From Cadophora sp. MPI-SDFR-AT-0126 (lineage: Eukaryota > Ascomycota > Leotiomycetes > Helotiales > Ploettnerulaceae): a stretch of DNA of 64,000 nt. The notes under the pieces are model-generated. The model was given only the letters and a program-made list of their open reading frames with translations, had not been told where the DNA came from and searched no databases. This document shows positions 59,522 to 64,000 of this stretch, one piece after another (the stretch's first letter is position 1; each line of letters opens with the position of its first letter). Location of the stretch: positions 744,001 to 808,000 of the forward strand of contig JAGMVK010000011.1 in the NCBI GenBank assembly GCA_020747065.1. Direction: 5' to 3'. The position numbers were made by a program, and so were the translations under genes.

Positions 59522-62500
59522 TACTTCTTTTTCTTCGAAAAATTCTTTTGCCTCATAATTTATACCCAAACGACCCCGAATAATTGGTCATGTAATTGTT
59601 TCGATACTACCATGTACTAGCCCTCAAGGACGGGCGGGCTGATTGAATGGCGTCACGTTGCTTTCTGAGATACCAGTTCCCTCTTTGGAACAATACACAC
59701 TGTGCTCGATATCGGTCCTTCAGTTATCATCTAGAGGTTTTGCATGGGGGAAGGCGACATCACACTCTTAACTCGGAATGGATGGTAGAATGTGACCGGC
59801 TCTTTTGACCTTTGGGACGTTGGCTTTACACCGTCCATTTCCTTCTCGAACATACTTCGCAGGCTTTGCTTGCATTACATTCACTTCAAGCTCACAAGAG
59901 CAACGTACACAGACTTTCATGAGGAACATTACACGGCGTTACGATTACACGAATATTTTCCCTTCGAGTTGCCAAGGACAGCAGGCATAGGGAACTGGCG
60001 TATTTTGGCTCCAGAATTGTGAAGCGCAGGCTACTGAGGGTGGAGATGATGACGGGCAGATGCAGGCAATATACAGCAAATGCCTACAACGATGCTATTT
60101 TGCTACAAATCAAACAACCATTCAAACTCAAGATTCCAGACTCCAGACTCCTCCAATAATGTGCAAAGTGGTGTTCAATTCCCCAAGTCACTGGCCTCTA
60201 GCCTAGATGTCGCTGCCAAGCACTCTGACATGTGTGTATGCCCAGAATGGGGTTTCCCGGGGAAACTAACGTTCTTGCTATTTTGGCTCAACTCTAACAA
60301 GTCACCAAGTCGCTAAGACTCAAACATGCCAAGATGGGCAGAAGGGACCCTTCCATTTCGACATGCAGTAGGTTCAGCTCCCCAAGGATTCACCCGTTCT
60401 AGGACATACATCACAAGTCTATTGACTCAAAAACAGCTCTTTGTGACTCTGAAGTCTCTCCTGATATCTGTACATCATTTCCTAAAGCTTTTCTCGCTCT
60501 TAACCGAGGACCCAGCTCATTGGATCACCAAGACTTCGCTCGTCGATGGGTCACTGAGATCTGCACGGAACAACGGGTCAGCCACAGGAGATCTTCTGCC
60601 GAGATACTGCTTCGAGTATAGAAGTGGCGAGTGCTGTCGTCACTAGCAGGCGAAGCCCATGAGAGATTCCGAGCACGCGGTGTTGGGGCTGCCGTTGCTT
60701 TGGTTACTGATCATTCCATTGGTGCCTCTGGCTCTGGCTCTAGCTCACGGCCGCTCTCACCTTCCACAGTTGACGGACAAGAGAAGACAAGATGAACAAG
60801 GCTCTCAGGCCGCCCTCATCCGCCACAACTTAAAATTTCCAACGCCGTTACGACTTGCCCACAAGTACGACTTGTACCATCGCAACCCGTATCGGCTACG
60901 ACCGAGTGGGCACGATCGTTCACCCCGAGACATTACCGTCGAGCCGGCACCGATATGCTAGTCGTTCCCTCTGAATTGCCTTGTCTTACCTTATTCCGGA
61001 GATATGCCCACGAGGAACACGTAAAAGGCGTCAAGGTACCGACGAACCACGGAGGTACTTAAGTGGTGGTGATGTGGTGATCACACCCCAGGTATGTCCG
61101 TGTCTACAGCTAGAGCTACAGTCACTCAGTACCCTCGATCTCTCACTTGCTCGCTCATTCGCCGCTTTTTCCCACCCAGCACGATCGATCCTTCGCAGCA
61201 ACAGCAAGCCTTTTTCAGGGTGACATTACCACGGGACCATCGTATGTAAGGCACGCACACGCACACGGGAAGTCATGCAGAGGGCCAGCTGCTCCAGGAT
61301 CCTGCAGTCTGCAGCAGAAGCAGCGCTCCCAATTCGACACTGATAGCTCCCCCCTGCGGAACCTGCCGATCCAGGCTCCTCGTTTGGAGACGACTGGCTG
61401 GGATTGACGATGGAAGTCTCGATTGCCAGCGCATTGCAGCATGCCATTCTCTTCCTTTGCTGTCCGCCAACCGCACATAGGCATAGGCTCATGTGAGGAC
61501 GTGCAGAGCTAGCGTGAGGCTTGACTGACAGACAGACAGTCAGCAAGACGGTGTGTGTGTAGTGTAGTTAAGCTCTATCTGTACGAAAGGGTACCAGGCC
61601 AGACTGGCCCGAACGCGGGGGGATAGCCAGATAGCTGTGGTGGTGCTGGGTGGTTGGTTAGCTGTGGCTCGACAGCACTAGACACAGAGATTTTGAGCAA
61701 AAAGCAGCACTCGCACCGGCTTCCTCACACCCACGTGCTCTTTGTGGCGCCGTGGTGCTGATTGACGATCAAAATGACGGTCTAGACTCTACTCCCAAGC
61801 AAAAGAGCTGCTCTTACGGCCAGCGGTAGCGCAGGGTCATGATCGTCGAGCGAGTCAGAGGGCGAGTATCATACCCTACGCCACACTGGCGAGACTGGCG
61901 ACATTGGCGCGGGTGTCGAGCCACAGCTATGATGAGCTTCTCTAGTACACAAGAGGCTGCGATCTGCCCGCGGGGAAATTGGAGGGGTAGTTGGTCGTGG
62001 TGATGATCTGAGCTGGCGAGAATCGGGAAGGTGAGGGACTTTCTGATCTTCAGGCTGGATGACGGAGACGAGATCGCTTGTGGATGCTGATCGACAGGAT
62101 CTTCGAAACGATCATTCCGTTTCCGCTCAAATCTAATTTTACTCTCTTTATCATTATCATTCAATTCTCAGATCTCGTGCATCTCATCTTGTGCAAATCT
62201 CAACAGTAAGGTTTTGAATAATCACCAAGTCCTGACTTCACTGCCGGGATGATGTCCGTCATACTATTCTTTAGCGACGATACCTTACTTTTCCCCTCAG
62301 CTTTGTCAACAAACGGTCAGCGTTGTGGCTTCGCTTTCGTCGTTTTCATCGTCATAAAGTTCACGCCTCCATCAGCCATGTCATGCCTTGCTCCCTTGCT
62401 TTGTCCCCAAGTACTCAAGCGCAGTTCAAACTTGTAGAAAGCTTCTCTTGTCTCACTTCAATACTTTATTTTTGGCCGTGCAGTAAGTAGATATCAGCAT

Positions 62501-64000
62501 GTTATAAACACCTTATTGGCCGTTCATCTGCTTCAATGATCGAGCGGTGTACCAAACACTGCCTCCACATAACAAAGTTTATTCCTTCAACGGCCAGAGA
62601 GAAGGGGGGAAAAGGGACATGAGGAGAGCAAGTTGGAAGTTAAACTTAAAGTTCTCATCCACTACGTACCGGTCTCACCTTCAAAAACGTGGCAGACACG
62701 GCTTGGGCTCGGGATCTGAATCAGAGGTCGGGGCCAGAGGGTGCGTTGACTTTTGTAGACGTTGATGCTTCCGCTTCGGGAAGGAGGCTAGTCATGTGAT
62801 ATTTAGATGTGCTTGCGAATGACCACAAGTCTCAGGCTTTTGGGCTTGTGGCGGAGAAGGAAAGTGAGGTATCTTGGCCAGCGGGCTAAAAGGTCTTCGT
62901 CCCTATGTCACTGTCATGAAACCCCGTTAATTAGAGCAATTGGAATGAGCTGATGGAGACCCCGAAGTCGGCCGGTACTTCTCTGTGAGGCGCTGAGACA
63001 GGAAGCGACGGCGGCTGAATATCAGGACCTTCTCCACGTTCAGCGGTATGGTGCGATGGGGATCAGGTTTGGATCTAGATCGAGACCTGATACAACAACA
63101 CATCTGAAAATTCACGAGTTGGATCAGTAGTCAATCAGTCAGGGACTCAATACGAAGTCAAATACGAGAAAAGGAAAATATTGAGAGCAAAAAAGGAAAT
63201 GCGAAGCTGAGAACTAACGAAAGCGCACGTTGAACTATAACTAACAGCTAGAATGATATTTACTGCCACAAAGCCAAGCGAAATTCAGCCTTCAAAACAC
63301 CTCGCAGTTTTCTTCATTTCCTGACATCCTCTCCAACCCAGCCACCAAAAAGAAACAAAAATCCGCTGGACTACAAATGCAATGCCAACACAACCAAACC
63401 AAATTGCATGGGCGGCGAACAATCAACAAAACAAGGGTCCACCCAGCAGCTTGCCGAGACGTGACCGACCGACCTGACACTTGTTCTGCCTTCGGGTGCA
63501 TCTCAGTGGCTACTGGTGTAGCGATGGAGAGATTGGTGACTTGGCTGGAAGGTAGGCGGTGTGGCTAGCAGTTGGCGACTGTGTTTAGTTCAAGAGTGAG
63601 CTTTCCCTTGGAGAACTTAACTGAAGTAGGAAGCTGGATATATGGGCCAAGGAAGTAGAGAGGAGGGGGAAACAGATGCTGGGATAGATGGCCGTTTGTG
63701 TACGGCCCTTTTCGAGGTGCTATCGAGATGAGGAGAGAAGAGTAAACCAAAATGGCAAATGGTTGATCGGATAAATATTAAGATTATGGGCATATGGTTA
63801 GGAAATGTGAGGAAGTTATCAATCGTACTGAGACGTGAGAGGACCGCTTGACTTAATCTAACACAAACCGAATTCATCCCTTGACCTTAACACCTTCCAG
63901 ATCTATGAGCGCTTATTCAGGGATCAAACATCAATTATCTAGACAAGTGTATGTCCATTCCACGACCGAATCCGCGCGCTAGATTGACCACCCAGCATTC
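59522..64000. other. 4.5-kb right edge without a supported gene
   Basis: Contains the 3' end of the CP2 gene and then only short frames with no recognisable similarity. One (60659-60961) starts with a hydrophobic segment and is Arg/His/Pro-rich afterwards; I do not consider it supported. GTGTGTGT and GGTGGTTGGTTAG stretches occur near 61550 and 61650. No RNA gene was seen. Confidence 0.5.

Noticed and set aside
60659..60961. 100-aa frame with a hydrophobic N-terminus
   Set aside because: The rest is low-complexity Arg/His/Pro-rich. There is no cleavage-site context or homologue I recognise, so it is not called as a secreted protein.
1..64000. tRNA, rRNA, CRISPR arrays and intact transposons
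   Set aside because: No cloverleaf-like B-box context, rRNA blocks, spaced direct repeats, or transposase/reverse-transcriptase motifs were seen on reading both strands.

Overview
The window looks like nuclear DNA of a filamentous ascomycete (Pezizomycotina). Genes lie on both strands and are split by short introns (about 45-230 bp, nearly all GT-AG with internal CTAAC-like branch sites). The families are typical of such fungi: RTA1, DUF1996, HET/HeLo, NB-ARC-TPR with a DUF7708-like N-terminus, AsaB-like oxygenases and a fungal grainyhead/CP2 factor. A leotiomycete origin is my guess only; no marker gene settles it. I saw no tRNA, rRNA, CRISPR or intact transposon. All exon joins below were worked out by hand from splice sites, frame and family conservation.

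Layout. 0.8-15 kb is a gene-dense housekeeping block: a fungal transcription-factor-like regulator, a GFA-family protein, the anaphase-promoting complex subunit Apc1, a mitochondrial LEA-like protein, an AUH-type enoyl-CoA hydratase and a small ankyrin protein. 15-19.4 kb is gene-poor and leads into a large Sec7-PH Arf exchange factor (19.4-24.3 kb). 26.3-27.8 kb holds a secreted DUF1996 protein with seven exons, including a 12-nt microexon and a GC-AG intron.

28.7-45 kb is the accessory-looking part. It holds a HeLo / Zn2Cys6-like / ubiquitin-conjugating (E2) / PX-like fusion protein, a low-complexity Q-rich protein, a Cdc4-type WD40 propeller without an F-box, an RTA1 membrane protein, a possible 2EXR remnant, an NLR-type STAND protein (DUF7708-like, NB-ARC, TPR), and an AsaB/CmcJ-like oxygenase transcribed divergently from the NLR. 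HeLo and NB-ARC proteins belong to the fungal self/non-self and programmed-cell-death repertoire. A HeLo module on the same chain as an intact-looking E2 fold and a PX-like lipid-binding region is the most unusual object in the window.

47.2-48.9 kb encodes an oxysterol-binding protein homologue. About 7.8 kb without a recognisable gene follows. Its last part is strongly pyrimidine-rich and probably forms the promoter and long leader of a CP2/grainyhead transcription factor (56.8-59.5 kb). The last 4.5 kb contains nothing I can support as a gene.
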